NCBI GenBank assembly: GCA_041650595.1
Contig: JBAZKW010000007.1
Location: 1 to 64,000, forward strand
Direction: 5' to 3'
Source: CALFCX01 sp041650595
Lineage (GTDB): Bacteria > Margulisbacteria > WOR-1 > JAKLHX01
Length of the DNA stretch: 64,000 bases
Shown: piece after piece, positions 51,774 to 60,099 of the stretch
How the letters are laid out: the number at the start of each line of letters is the position of its first letter
Position numbering within the stretch: position 1 is the stretch's first letter
Notes under the pieces: model-generated
What the model was told of the DNA's origin: nothing
The model's input: only the letters and a program-made list of their open reading frames with translations
Database searches by the model: none
Program-made: the position numbers and the translations under genes

Positions 51774-51969
51774 ATATGCGGATAAAGCGTGGGAGATCGC
51801 GTCAGCCGTGCTGGCTCCCCCGCTGCTGGGGCTTGCCGCGGGACACTTTCTTGACCAAAGACTGGGGACCGAATATTTTACTGTAGGGCTCCTTGTTTTG
51901 GGGATACTTTCCGGGCTTTGGGCGCTCGTTAAAATAATTAGAAAAACCACCGAAAATTTGATAGAATAA
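51763..51969 (+). CDS. atpI: AtpI/ATPase_gene1-like small membrane protein
   Basis: 68 residues from the ATG at 51763, within the end of wecB. Two transmembrane helices (about 12-31 and 37-56) separated by HFLDQRLG match the small AtpI-like proteins at the head of F-type ATPase operons. These are thought to aid c-ring assembly or ion supply. Assignment rests on helix pattern and position. Confidence 0.8.
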   Translation: MFIKYADKAWEIASAVLAPPLLGLAAGHFLDQRLGTEYFTVGLLVLGILSGLWALVKIIRKTTENLIE

Positions 51970-52007
51970 GGTTTGGACAGGCAGAAGAGAAGGGCGGAAA
52001 GCTTTAA

Positions 52008-52733
52008 ATGATAGAAATCGGGCATCATGCCGTTTGGCGGTTTGGGGGCATGGTTTTTAATTCGGATACTATTATTTCTTCCCTGATCGTTTCACTGATG
52101 ATCGTAATTTTTGCCTTCAGCGCAAAGTTTTTCATAATAAAGAAAGGCAAACATATCTCCGGCATGCAGGCCGCCTGTGAGATTTTGTATATGTTTTCGA
52201 CATCCATTTCGGAAGGTGTGATGGGCTCAAAAGGAAGAAAGTATTCATCCTTCATCGCCAGTCTTTTCATCTTTATTCTTGTGTGCAATGTGTTTGGCGT
52301 ATTGCCGGTTACGGAAGTTATCGAACTCTTTTTCGGGAAATTACTTGTCCATGTGCCTGTACTGGAAGCCCCTACGGCTGATATCAATGCTACGATAGCT
52401 TTGGCTTTGACAACTTTTTTTGCAATGCATTTTTTCGGTATCAGGGAAAGGGGCGTTTCGTATTTCAAAAGATTTATCAGTCCTAATCCGGTTTTTTTGC
52501 CTCTTAATCTGATGGAAGAATTTTCAAGGCCTCTTTCTCTGGCCATACGTCTTTTTGGTAACACTTTCGGCAAGGCCACTATATTACTTATACTCGTATC
52601 GCTGGTAGCGTTCCCATTCCTATATCCTATCCCTATTTTGGCATTGGGGCTTTTTATTGCGTTTGTCCAGGCGTACATATTTGCGCTCCTTACGACTTTT
52701 TATATAGCATCTGCTGTTTCTGAAGGCCACTAA
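52008..52733 (+). CDS. atpB: F-type ATP synthase subunit a
   Basis: 241 residues. The stator channel subunit: the essential Arg lies in the helix SRPLSLAIRLFGNTFGKA (about 171-188), with the family stretch NLMEEFSRP just before. About five or six membrane helices. It forms the ion half-channels against the c-ring encoded next. Confidence 0.95.
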   Translation: MIEIGHHAVWRFGGMVFNSDTIISSLIVSLMIVIFAFSAKFFIIKKGKHISGMQAACEILYMFSTSISEGVMGSKGRKYSSFIASLFIFILVCNVFGVLPVTEVIELFFGKLLVHVPVLEAPTADINATIALALTTFFAMHFFGIRERGVSYFKRFISPNPVFLPLNLMEEFSRPLSLAIRLFGNTFGKATILLILVSLVAFPFLYPIPILALGLFIAFVQAYIFALLTTFYIASAVSEGH

Positions 52734-52757
52734 AAAAATAAGAGGAGGAAAGAAAAG

Positions 52758-53009
52758 ATGGATAAAACGATGGTCCAGATGGTTTCAGTGTTTAGCGCGG
52801 CTTTTTGTTTGGGGATCGCGGGGGTTGCTGCGGCATCGGCTCAGGGCAGGGCCACGGCTGCCGCACTGGATGCGGTCGCAAGGCAACCTGAGGCAAAAAG
52901 CTCCATAACCCAGATGTTAATAGTCGGGCTTGCGATCATAGAGTCCATAGCATTGTATGCCCTTTTGATCGCCATAGTCCTTATATTTGTAAATCCGTTT
53001 GCCAGATAA
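52758..53009 (+). CDS. atpE: F-type ATP synthase subunit c, probable Na+-binding type
   Basis: 83 residues, two helices joined by the loop VARQPEAK (40-47). The ion-binding Glu62 lies in IIESIALYALL. Aligned by eye with the sodium-binding c subunit of Ilyobacter tartaricus, Gln29, Glu62, Ser63 and Tyr67 match its Gln32, Glu65, Ser66 and Tyr70; Thr67 is replaced by Ile. This favours Na+ coupling, though protons cannot be excluded. AGGAGGAAAG precedes the ATG. Confidence 0.95.
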   Translation: MDKTMVQMVSVFSAAFCLGIAGVAAASAQGRATAAALDAVARQPEAKSSITQMLIVGLAIIESIALYALLIAIVLIFVNPFAR

Positions 53010-53038
53010 AAAGGTCCGTTATTTTTTAGGGGGCCATA

Positions 53039-53530
53039 ATGCTTGAAATAAACGGGACGATTGCAGCCGTAATACTTAACTTTCTGATCCTTGCATGGAT
53101 CCTCGAACATTTTTTGTACAAGCCGGTGCGGGACGCGATCGAGCAAAGAAAAAAGACGGCGGAAAACCTGATAGGCGAGTCCGAAAAAAAGCTTGCCGAG
53201 GCCGATCAGCTTAAAGCGTCTTATGAATCCCGGATAAACGATGCCCAAAAAAGGTCCAAGGAGATCGTGGACAGCGCTATCGTCGCTTCGCAGAACATAC
53301 AAAAAGATGTCATGGATGCGGCAAGAAAAGATTCCGGGCTCGTGATAGACCAGGCACGTAAAGAAGCGGAAAAGATCAGGCTTGATGCGTATTCGCAAGC
53401 CAGAAGATCGATCGCTTCTCTGGTATGTCTTGCCGCGGGCAGACTGATGATGAAAAAGCTTGATGAGCCCTCCGACAGGGTACTGGTAGAAGAGATGATA
53501 AATAACCTCGAAAAGACGGAGATCAACTAA
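53039..53530 (+). CDS. atpF: F-type ATP synthase subunit b
   Basis: 163 residues. One N-terminal transmembrane helix (about 5-24, ending ILEHFLYKPVRDAIEQRK, typical of b subunits) followed by a long charged helix (about 32-150), the peripheral stalk. AGGGGG stands before the ATG. Only one b-type gene is present, so a homodimer is expected. Confidence 0.94.
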   Translation: MLEINGTIAAVILNFLILAWILEHFLYKPVRDAIEQRKKTAENLIGESEKKLAEADQLKASYESRINDAQKRSKEIVDSAIVASQNIQKDVMDAARKDSGLVIDQARKEAEKIRLDAYSQARRSIASLVCLAAGRLMMKKLDEPSDRVLVEEMINNLEKTEIN

Positions 53531-53537
53531 AAGAACA

Positions 53538-54065
53538 ATGTCCATTACAGAAAAATACGCAGAATCACTGCTCAAAGTTGCCAAAGACAAGGACCGTCTT
53601 GAGGATATAAAGAAAAACTTCGCCTGGCTTGTCGGCCGTTTGCGCGATAATGACCATCTGCGCATGGTATTTGTGAGCCCCCTTTTTTCCGGCGACAACA
53701 AAAAAACCGCACTTGACAGGATCGTTTCAGGAGTTTTTTGCGGTGAGTTCATCAGCTTTTTACATATTATCGCTGATAAAAAGAGGGAAAAGTATATATT
53801 CAAAATATATGAGCATTTTAAAAAGATTACTGATGTTTACGAGAACAAGATAAGGGTTGAGATAAAGACAGTTTTTCCCCTGGACGGCGATCTCGAGAAA
53901 AAGCTCAAAAAAAAACTTGAAGCAAAAACAGGCAAAAAAGTGATCGTGGAGAATGTGATCGACAAAAGGATAATCGGCGGTGCGGTGCTGAAAATGAACG
54001 ACTATATACTCGACCGAAGTGTTTTAAGCGGTTTGACGGCCCTTGAAAAGGAACTGGTATCCTAA
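53538..54065 (+). CDS. atpH: F-type ATP synthase subunit delta
   Basis: 175 residues, the OSCP/delta subunit that joins the b stalk to the top of the alpha-beta hexamer. ITEKYAESLLKVAKDKDRLEDI at the N-terminus and the C-terminal KVIVENVIDKRIIGGAVLKMNDYILDRSVLSGL stretch are diagnostic. It ends directly against the atpA start. Confidence 0.93.
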   Translation: MSITEKYAESLLKVAKDKDRLEDIKKNFAWLVGRLRDNDHLRMVFVSPLFSGDNKKTALDRIVSGVFCGEFISFLHIIADKKREKYIFKIYEHFKKITDVYENKIRVEIKTVFPLDGDLEKKLKKKLEAKTGKKVIVENVIDKRIIGGAVLKMNDYILDRSVLSGLTALEKELVS

Positions 54066-55589
54066 ATGCAAAGAGCTGACGAGATAACAAGCATACTTAA
54101 AAAGGAAATAGAAGGCTTTACGCAATCCTCGGATTTTTACGAGTCCGGCGTAGTAGCGTCAACCGGGGACGGAGTGGCGATGGTCTATGGCCTGTCAAAT
54201 GTGATGTCTTCCGAACTGGTGAGCTTTTCGTCAGGCGCGATGGGGATCACTTTTTCTTTGTTGTCCGACGGAGTAGGATGCATAATACTCGGAGATAGCG
54301 ACAGCGTCAGGGAAGGCGACATCGTAAAGCGGACCGGTAATGTTGCCAGAGTTCCGGTAGGGGACGCTCTCATCGGCAGAATAGTCGATCCTTTGGGAAA
54401 TCCTCTGGATGAAAAAGGGCCCATTAAATCGAATTCTTTCATGCCGATAGAGGCACCTGTCGCTTCAGTAGTTGAAAGGATGCCGGTAAAACAGCCTCTT
54501 CAAACAGGGATAAAAGCTATCGATTCAATGATCCCTATAGGCAGAGGACAGAGAGAGCTTGTGATAGGGGACCGCGGGACCGGCAAGACCGCGATCGCGA
54601 TAGATGCGATCATAAACCAGAAGGATTCGGGGGTTTTTTGCATATATGTGGCAATAGGGCAAAAAGCTTCAACGGTCGCCGGAATAATCGATATATTAAA
54701 GAACAAAGGCGCTATGGAATACACAACCGTAGTATTTTCCGGGGCCGATGATTCTTCTTCCCTCCAATATATCGCTCCTTACGCGGGATGCGCTATGGCA
54801 GAAGAATATCTTTATTCCGGAAGGAACGCGCTCATCGTATATGATGATCTTTCAAAGCACGCGGTCGCCTACAGGCAGCTTTCTCTTTTGCTCCGTAGAC
54901 CTCCGGGCAGAGAAGCCTACCCAGGCGATGTCTTTTATCTGCATTCAAGGCTTTTGGAGAGGGCTTGCAAGCTTTCGGATGAAAAAGGAGGGGGGTCGCT
55001 TACGGCACTCCCGATAGTTGAAACTCAGGACGGGGATATTTCGTCTTATATACCTACAAATATAATATCCATAACCGACGGCCAGATATTCCTTGAGAAA
55101 GACCTTTTTAATTCCGGCATAAAACCCGCGATAAATACCGGGCTTTCCGTGTCAAGGGTCGGCGGCTCCGCGCAGATAAAAGCAATGAGAACTGTTACCG
55201 GCAGACTGCGTTTGGATTTAGCCCAATATCGCGAACTTCTGGCCTTCTCGCAATTTGCATCCGATATAGATAAATCCACAAAGGATCAGCTTCTTCGCGG
55301 GGACAAACTGGTGGAGATGTTGAAACAGAACCAGCATGAGCCTTTGAATGTGGTAGATCAGATCATAATAATATTCGCAGGAACAAAAGGCCTTCTTGAT
55401 AATGTGGAAAAGAACAATCTGAAAAAGTTTGAAAAAGGGCTTTTGAGCTATGTTCACAACAACTACACTGTGCTGACAAAAGAGATCGCAACTACGCAGT
55501 CTTTAAGTGAAGACTCAAAAAAACAGCTTTCCATAGCCATTCGCGCTTATAAAGAAATGTTCGGCCTGCCTGCCGGCAGGCAGGGGTAA
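54066..55589 (+). CDS. atpA: F-type ATP synthase subunit alpha
   Basis: 507 residues. Nucleotide-binding GDRGTGKTAIAIDAI (Walker A, about 170-184), LIVYDDLSKHAVAYRQLSLLLRRPPGREAYPGDVFYLHSRLLERA (about 257-301) and the alpha-subunit arginine in SVSRVGGSAQIKAM (about 361-374) are intact. The last residues (LPAGRQG) and the stop come from a PAL palindrome that reaches to 55584, replacing or extending the original C-terminus. The noncatalytic alpha subunits alternate with beta in the F1 head. Confidence 0.96.
   Translation: MQRADEITSILKKEIEGFTQSSDFYESGVVASTGDGVAMVYGLSNVMSSELVSFSSGAMGITFSLLSDGVGCIILGDSDSVREGDIVKRTGNVARVPVGDALIGRIVDPLGNPLDEKGPIKSNSFMPIEAPVASVVERMPVKQPLQTGIKAIDSMIPIGRGQRELVIGDRGTGKTAIAIDAIINQKDSGVFCIYVAIGQKASTVAGIIDILKNKGAMEYTTVVFSGADDSSSLQYIAPYAGCAMAEEYLYSGRNALIVYDDLSKHAVAYRQLSLLLRRPPGREAYPGDVFYLHSRLLERACKLSDEKGGGSLTALPIVETQDGDISSYIPTNIISITDGQIFLEKDLFNSGIKPAINTGLSVSRVGGSAQIKAMRTVTGRLRLDLAQYRELLAFSQFASDIDKSTKDQLLRGDKLVEMLKQNQHEPLNVVDQIIIIFAGTKGLLDNVEKNNLKKFEKGLLSYVHNNYTVLTKEIATTQSLSEDSKKQLSIAIRAYKEMFGLPAGRQG
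55565..55584. repeat. PAL palindrome at the 3' end of atpA
   Basis: The perfect 20-base palindrome within the last codons of atpA, five bases before the end of the stop codon. It sits just upstream of the AAGGAG ribosome-binding site of atpG. Confidence 0.95.
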
Positions 55590-55605
55590 AGGAGCCGTAA
55601 TAAAA

Positions 55606-56532
55606 GTGCAAAACCAAAAGGACGTAAAAACAAAGATAAAAACGGTAAACAGCATCCAAAAGGTTACCAAGGCCATGGAGTCCATAGCAAATATCAGGCT
55701 GCAAAAAGTAATAAAAGTGCTTTATGCCATGAGGCCTTATGCCGAAGATCTTTCCAGGTTTATTTTTGAGATATTCAGATCGTCCGGAGAAGGCCGGATG
55801 AAAAAGATCGTACCTTATTTCAGAAAAGAAAGAACAACAAAAGTTCTTTTTGTGGTTTTGTCCGCTGACAGGGGACTTTGCGGGATGTACAACAGCAGGC
55901 TCCTTTCGGTTGTCTCGGACTCCGCGAGATTTGAAATTCTCAAAGGCCGAAAGCTCAAGCTTATAACTGTCGGCAAAAAAGCCGCCGATTATTTTTCCAG
56001 GAAAAATTATGAGATGGTGCATGCTTATCCGTCCGTGCCGGCGGAGAACATACCGGAGTTTGCGAAAAAACTTGTCACACGGTGCGCGCAACTCTTTGAA
56101 GAACAGGTTGTCGACGAGATATATGTTTTTTATACCCATTTTATTTCTATAGGGAAACAGGATGTCTACGGATTGAAACTTTTGCCGGTGGAGATCGAGA
56201 GCTCGGAAGAGCATAATATTCCCATAAAAGACAGCGCTTTGTTTGAAGAAGACGACAAGCTCAAATTCAGATTGCCGGAATTTATCTGCGAGCCTTCACA
56301 AGATCTCCTGTTGCCGGGACTATTCCTGCATTATCTGGAGATATCTTTGAGGCAGGCTGTCTTAGAGACGATAGTCAGCGAACACGCGTCCCGGATGGTC
56401 GCGATGCAACAGTCCTCATCGAGCGCTGATGACATGCTAAGAAGTCTTACTATGGAGTACAACAAGATCAGGCAATCGCTTATCACAAAAGAGCTTACCG
56501 AAATAATAAACAGTGCGGAGGCTTTGAACTGA
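55606..56532 (+). CDS. atpG: F-type ATP synthase subunit gamma
   Basis: 308 residues from a GTG with AAAGGAG upstream. The central rotor shaft: the N-terminal helix KTKIKTVNSIQKVTKAMESIANIRLQKV (about 6-33) and C-terminal helix SEHASRMVAMQQSSSSADDMLRSLTMEYNKIRQSLITKELTEIINSAEAL are the two coiled-coil ends. It is slightly longer than the usual 285 or so residues. Its stop overlaps the atpD start. Confidence 0.95.
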   Translation: MQNQKDVKTKIKTVNSIQKVTKAMESIANIRLQKVIKVLYAMRPYAEDLSRFIFEIFRSSGEGRMKKIVPYFRKERTTKVLFVVLSADRGLCGMYNSRLLSVVSDSARFEILKGRKLKLITVGKKAADYFSRKNYEMVHAYPSVPAENIPEFAKKLVTRCAQLFEEQVVDEIYVFYTHFISIGKQDVYGLKLLPVEIESSEEHNIPIKDSALFEEDDKLKFRLPEFICEPSQDLLLPGLFLHYLEISLRQAVLETIVSEHASRMVAMQQSSSSADDMLRSLTMEYNKIRQSLITKELTEIINSAEALN

Positions 56533-57932
56533 TGGGAATTGGCAAGGTAAAACAGATAATCGGCCCGGTCATTGACGTCGAGTTCAGTATGGACGAACTT
56601 CCGGCTTTATATAACGCATTGACCATAAAGAAGCAGGACAAGGAAATATTCTTGGAGGTAGAACAGTATGTGGGGGACGGGGTTGTCCGTTGCATTTCCA
56701 TGTCTTCGACCGACGGCCTATCAAGAGGCCAGGAGGTCTTGGACAGCGGGGCTCCTATAAGCGTCCCCGTGGGGGACGAGACTCTCGGCAGGCTATTCAA
56801 TGTTTTAGGCCAGCCCATAGATAATCTGGGAGAAATAAAAACTCAGCAAAAATACAGCATACACCGCAGCGCGCCTCCTCTTAGCAATGTCAAACCTTCT
56901 ACGCAAATATATGAAACAGGCATCAAAGTGATAGATCTTTTGGTCCCTTATCCAAAAGGCGGGAAAATAGGCCTTTTCGGGGGCGCCGGCGTCGGTAAGA
57001 CTGTTTTGATAATGGAACTGATAAGAAATATCGCCACCGAACACGGAGGTGTCTCTGTTTTTGCGGGGGTGGGAGAGCGCACCCGTGAAGGCAACGATCT
57101 CTGGCTCGATATGAAAGCTTCAGGCGTAATAAAGAAGACTTCTTTGGTGTTTGGCCAGATGAACGAGGCTCCCGGAGCAAGGTTCCGTGTAGCTCTTACA
57201 GGACTTGCGCAGGCCGAATATTTTAGGGATGAAAAAAAACAGGACGTTCTGTTGTTCATAGACAATATATTCAGGTTCGTGCAGGCCGGAGCGGAAGTCT
57301 CGACATTGCTCGGAAGAATGCCTTCCGCCGTAGGATACCAGCCGACACTCTCAACTGAAATGGGACAGCTTCAGGAAAGGATCGTTTCGACTAATGACGG
57401 ATCTATTACATCCATACAGGCAATATATGTTCCGGCGGATGATCTTACAGATCCGGCTCCCGCTACGACCTTTTCTCATTTAGATGCGACTACCGTGCTT
57501 TCCAGGGCACTTATGGAACTCGGGATCTATCCGGCGGTCGACCCGCTGGACTCCTCATCAAGGATAATGGACCCGAAAGTAGTCGGCGAAGAGCATTTTA
57601 ATACTGCCAAAGAAGTGATAAGGGTCTTGCAGCGTTACAGGGAACTTCAGGACATAATAGCTATACTCGGCATGGAAGAGCTTTCAAACGAAGACAAAAT
57701 AACGGTCTCAAGAGCAAGAAAGATACAGAGATTTTTGTCCCAGCCGTTCTTTGTCGCGGAAGAATATACCGGCCAGGGAGGGAAATACGTGCCGCTCTCC
57801 GAAACGATACGGGGATTTAAGGAGATCGCGGAAGGATTTCACGACAATATTCCCGAAAACGCGTTCTATATGAAAGGGACAATAGACGAGGTAACGACAT
57901 ATGCAGATGAACTTAAAAATATTAAGTCCTGA
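56532..57932 (+). CDS. atpD: F-type ATP synthase subunit beta
   Basis: 466 residues. Catalytic subunit with the Walker A GGAGVGKTVLIMELI (about 153-167), GVGERTREGNDLW (about 178-190), DNIFRFVQAGAEVSTLLGRMPSAVGYQPTL and the catalytic Glu of the GER segment. Full-length and without insertions. It overlaps the atpC gene by 32 bases. Confidence 0.97.
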   Translation: MGIGKVKQIIGPVIDVEFSMDELPALYNALTIKKQDKEIFLEVEQYVGDGVVRCISMSSTDGLSRGQEVLDSGAPISVPVGDETLGRLFNVLGQPIDNLGEIKTQQKYSIHRSAPPLSNVKPSTQIYETGIKVIDLLVPYPKGGKIGLFGGAGVGKTVLIMELIRNIATEHGGVSVFAGVGERTREGNDLWLDMKASGVIKKTSLVFGQMNEAPGARFRVALTGLAQAEYFRDEKKQDVLLFIDNIFRFVQAGAEVSTLLGRMPSAVGYQPTLSTEMGQLQERIVSTNDGSITSIQAIYVPADDLTDPAPATTFSHLDATTVLSRALMELGIYPAVDPLDSSSRIMDPKVVGEEHFNTAKEVIRVLQRYRELQDIIAILGMEELSNEDKITVSRARKIQRFLSQPFFVAEEYTGQGGKYVPLSETIRGFKEIAEGFHDNIPENAFYMKGTIDEVTTYADELKNIKS

Positions 57933-58149
57933 TAAGATAATCGTTGACAAGCCGGCGGATTTTGTAAGTCTGATGATGGAGAGCGGTTCCGTCGGGATAT
58001 TGCACGGACATGTTCCCTTGGCGGGAAAGCTTGTGCGGTCATATGTGAAGTTCGATCATGAGGGCAAAGAAGAAAAGGTCCCTGTGGACGGGGGATATGC
58101 CTGGATTATGCCTGACAGCGTGACTGTTTTTACGGCGGGCCGGCAATGA
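57901..58149 (+). CDS. atpC: F-type ATP synthase subunit epsilon, short form
   Basis: 82 residues, against 130-140 in most bacteria. Only the N-terminal beta-sandwich is present (LKILSPDKIIVDKPADFVSLMMESGSVGILHGHVPLAGKL ... PVDGGYAWIMPDSVTVF). The C-terminal two-helix arm that inhibits ATP hydrolysis is missing. GAGGT lies 8 bases before the ATG at 57901. The stop overlaps murA by 4 bases, so the operon continues into cell-wall genes. There is no downstream frame that would supply the missing part, so truncation is not a simple frameshift. Confidence 0.9.
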   Translation: MQMNLKILSPDKIIVDKPADFVSLMMESGSVGILHGHVPLAGKLVRSYVKFDHEGKEEKVPVDGGYAWIMPDSVTVFTAGRQ

Positions 58150-59402
58150 GAAAGCTTCTTATAAACGGCGGAAACGCTTTGTCAGGCACCGTTTCCGTGA
58201 GCGGGGCAAAAAACTCCGCCCTGCCCATTCTTGCGGCGACGATCCTGCTTGAAGGCAAAGCTTCACTGACGAATATCCCTCTTTTAAATGATGTGATAAC
58301 CATGATGCGCGTGCTCAGGACTCTGGGACTGCGGGTGGAATACTGCGAGCCAAATACCATGAATGTCTGGATCAACGGAAAAATAAAACATGTAGCGCCT
58401 TATGAACTGGTCACAAAGATGAGAGCTTCTTTTTTTATAATAGGCCCCATGGTCGCGCGCCTTGGGCTTGCCAGAGTGCCGCTTCCGGGAGGCTGTGCCA
58501 TAGGATCGCGGCCGGTGAACTATTATTTAAAAGGACTGGAAGCAATGGGCGCCAAGATCGAGATGGAGCACGGATTTGTAAAAGCCCAGGCCGATAAATT
58601 AGAAGGCGTGCCGATATATCTTGATTTCCCGTCAGTGGGAGCTACCGAAAGCCTGATGATGGCGGCTACTTTGGCGGAAGGGGATACTTCAATAGAAAAT
58701 GCCGCACAGGAGCCGGAAATAATAGATCTTGCGAATTTTTTGAACAGATGCGGCGCCAAGATCTCCGGTGCCGGGACACAGGCCATCTCCATTACCGGAG
58801 TAAAAAGCTTAAAAGCCGTTGACTACAAAATAATCCCGGACAGAATAGAAGCGGGCACGCTTATGATCGCCTCCGCCATCACGGGAGGGGACGTTACTCT
58901 AAAGAACGTAATTCCAGAACACCTTGCGTCTCTTTCGGTGAAACTTCAGGAAACCGGGATAAATATCGTTTTTAGCGGGACCAGTGCCCGGGTGACCGTG
59001 CCGGACAAATTGAAGGCCGTAAATATTAAGACCATGCCTTATCCGGGATTTCCGACCGATATGCAGCCGCAGCTGACATCACTCCTTTCTCTTGCCAAGG
59101 GGACAAGCGTCATAACCGAGTCCATATTTGAGAACCGCTTTATGCACGTCCAGGAGCTCAAAAGGATGGGAGCCGACATACAAATAGAAGGGCACAGTAT
59201 TATTATCGAAGGAGTGCCAAATCTTTCCGGAGCTCCCGTCAGGACTTCGGACCTGAGGGCAGGCGCCGCTCTTGCCGTGGCCGCTCTGGCGGCCGAAGGA
59301 GAGACGCTTATCGACGATACGGACAGGTTCCTTGACAGGGGATATGAAAAGATCGTCTCAAAACTTTCCGGTTTGGGGGCAGATGTTAAAGAAGTTAAAT
59401 AG
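58146..59402 (+). CDS. murA: UDP-N-acetylglucosamine 1-carboxyvinyltransferase
   Basis: 418 residues. The first committed step of peptidoglycan synthesis. SGAKNSALPILAATILLEGKASLTNIPLLNDV (about 19-50) is the EPSP-synthase-like start, and PGGCAIGSRPV (about 115-125) carries the catalytic, fosfomycin-sensitive Cys. PGFPTDMQPQLTSLLSLAKGTS (about 299-320) completes the pattern. Coupled to atpC and ybeY by overlaps. Confidence 0.96.
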   Translation: MRKLLINGGNALSGTVSVSGAKNSALPILAATILLEGKASLTNIPLLNDVITMMRVLRTLGLRVEYCEPNTMNVWINGKIKHVAPYELVTKMRASFFIIGPMVARLGLARVPLPGGCAIGSRPVNYYLKGLEAMGAKIEMEHGFVKAQADKLEGVPIYLDFPSVGATESLMMAATLAEGDTSIENAAQEPEIIDLANFLNRCGAKISGAGTQAISITGVKSLKAVDYKIIPDRIEAGTLMIASAITGGDVTLKNVIPEHLASLSVKLQETGINIVFSGTSARVTVPDKLKAVNIKTMPYPGFPTDMQPQLTSLLSLAKGTSVITESIFENRFMHVQELKRMGADIQIEGHSIIIEGVPNLSGAPVRTSDLRAGAALAVAALAAEGETLIDDTDRFLDRGYEKIVSKLSGLGADVKEVK

Positions 59403-59748
59403 CATAGCAAAAAAAGTGCTTAAAAAAGAAAAAGCGCGCGGGGATATTTGCATAACCGTTGCGGATGATATTATGGTAAAGGCATTGAACAGGGTCTATA
59501 GGCATATAGACAAAGCCACCGATGTACTTTCTTTTGAGATGGGAGAGGACGGACTGCTCGGTGATATCATAATCTCAAAGGAGTCAGCCTTGAGGAATGC
59601 CGAAAGGTTTGGTGTTAGTCTTGACGAAGAGATGAGGCGTCTTGTCATTCACGGGGCCCTGCATCTGTTGGGGTACGATCACAAAAAGAAATCGGATAGA
59701 ATAAAGATGTCTGCCAAAGAGGAGAAGTATGCACAGGAAATTCATTGA
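59383..59748 (+). CDS. ybeY: Endoribonuclease YbeY (rRNA maturation)
   Basis: 121 residues from the ATG at 59383, which has GGGGGC upstream and overlaps the murA stop by 20 bases. The zinc motif HGALHLLGYDH (about 94-104) and the conserved IDKATDVLSFEMG (about 43-55) and LLGDIIIS are present. YbeY trims 16S rRNA ends and takes part in ribosome quality control. It overlaps dgkA by 20 bases. Confidence 0.94.
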   Translation: MLKKLNSIAKKVLKKEKARGDICITVADDIMVKALNRVYRHIDKATDVLSFEMGEDGLLGDIIISKESALRNAERFGVSLDEEMRRLVIHGALHLLGYDHKKKSDRIKMSAKEEKYAQEIH

Positions 59749-60097
59749 AAGTGTCGGCAATGCAGTAAGGGGACTGCGATTTTCATACAGAACGCAAAGG
59801 AACCTGTCTATACACACTTTTGCGGCGGTAGCAGCGATATCATTAGGGATCATTTTGGGAATATCAACCGTTGAAATGGCGATCGTTTTTCTGGTCATAG
59901 CTTCCGTGGTGGTGCTCGAATTGCTGAATACCGCCATAGAAGAGATCGTGAACATGCTTTCTTTGAGCCGTAAGATGAGAGCTATGGTGGCAAAAGATGT
60001 TGCCGCAGCCGCCGTACTTACGGCTTCGCTTGCGGCCGTTGCGGTGGGGTGCTTGATTTTTGGTCCAAAAATCATTAATCTGATTATGGGGCGCTAA
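59729..60097 (+). CDS. dgkA: Undecaprenol/diacylglycerol kinase (DgkA family)
   Basis: 122 residues with three membrane helices (about 30-50, 53-72, 95-118) and the catalytic ELLNTAIEEIVNM (about 64-76). In Gram-positives this family mainly phosphorylates undecaprenol, in Proteobacteria diacylglycerol; the substrate here is open. AGGAGAAG precedes the ATG. Confidence 0.94.
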   Translation: MHRKFIESVGNAVRGLRFSYRTQRNLSIHTFAAVAAISLGIILGISTVEMAIVFLVIASVVVLELLNTAIEEIVNMLSLSRKMRAMVAKDVAAAAVLTASLAAVAVGCLIFGPKIINLIMGR

Positions 60098-60099
60098 TT

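Noticed and set aside
50841..52028. A 395-codon open frame on the minus strand
   Set aside because: It lies opposite wecB and the atpI-like gene, both of which have clear family motifs. The product is basic and aromatic with no recognisable domain.
9693..55584. The recurring PAL palindromes as a CRISPR array or a factor-binding site
   Set aside because: Copies are far apart, there are no spacers, and several lie inside coding sequence, so a mobile palindrome fits better.
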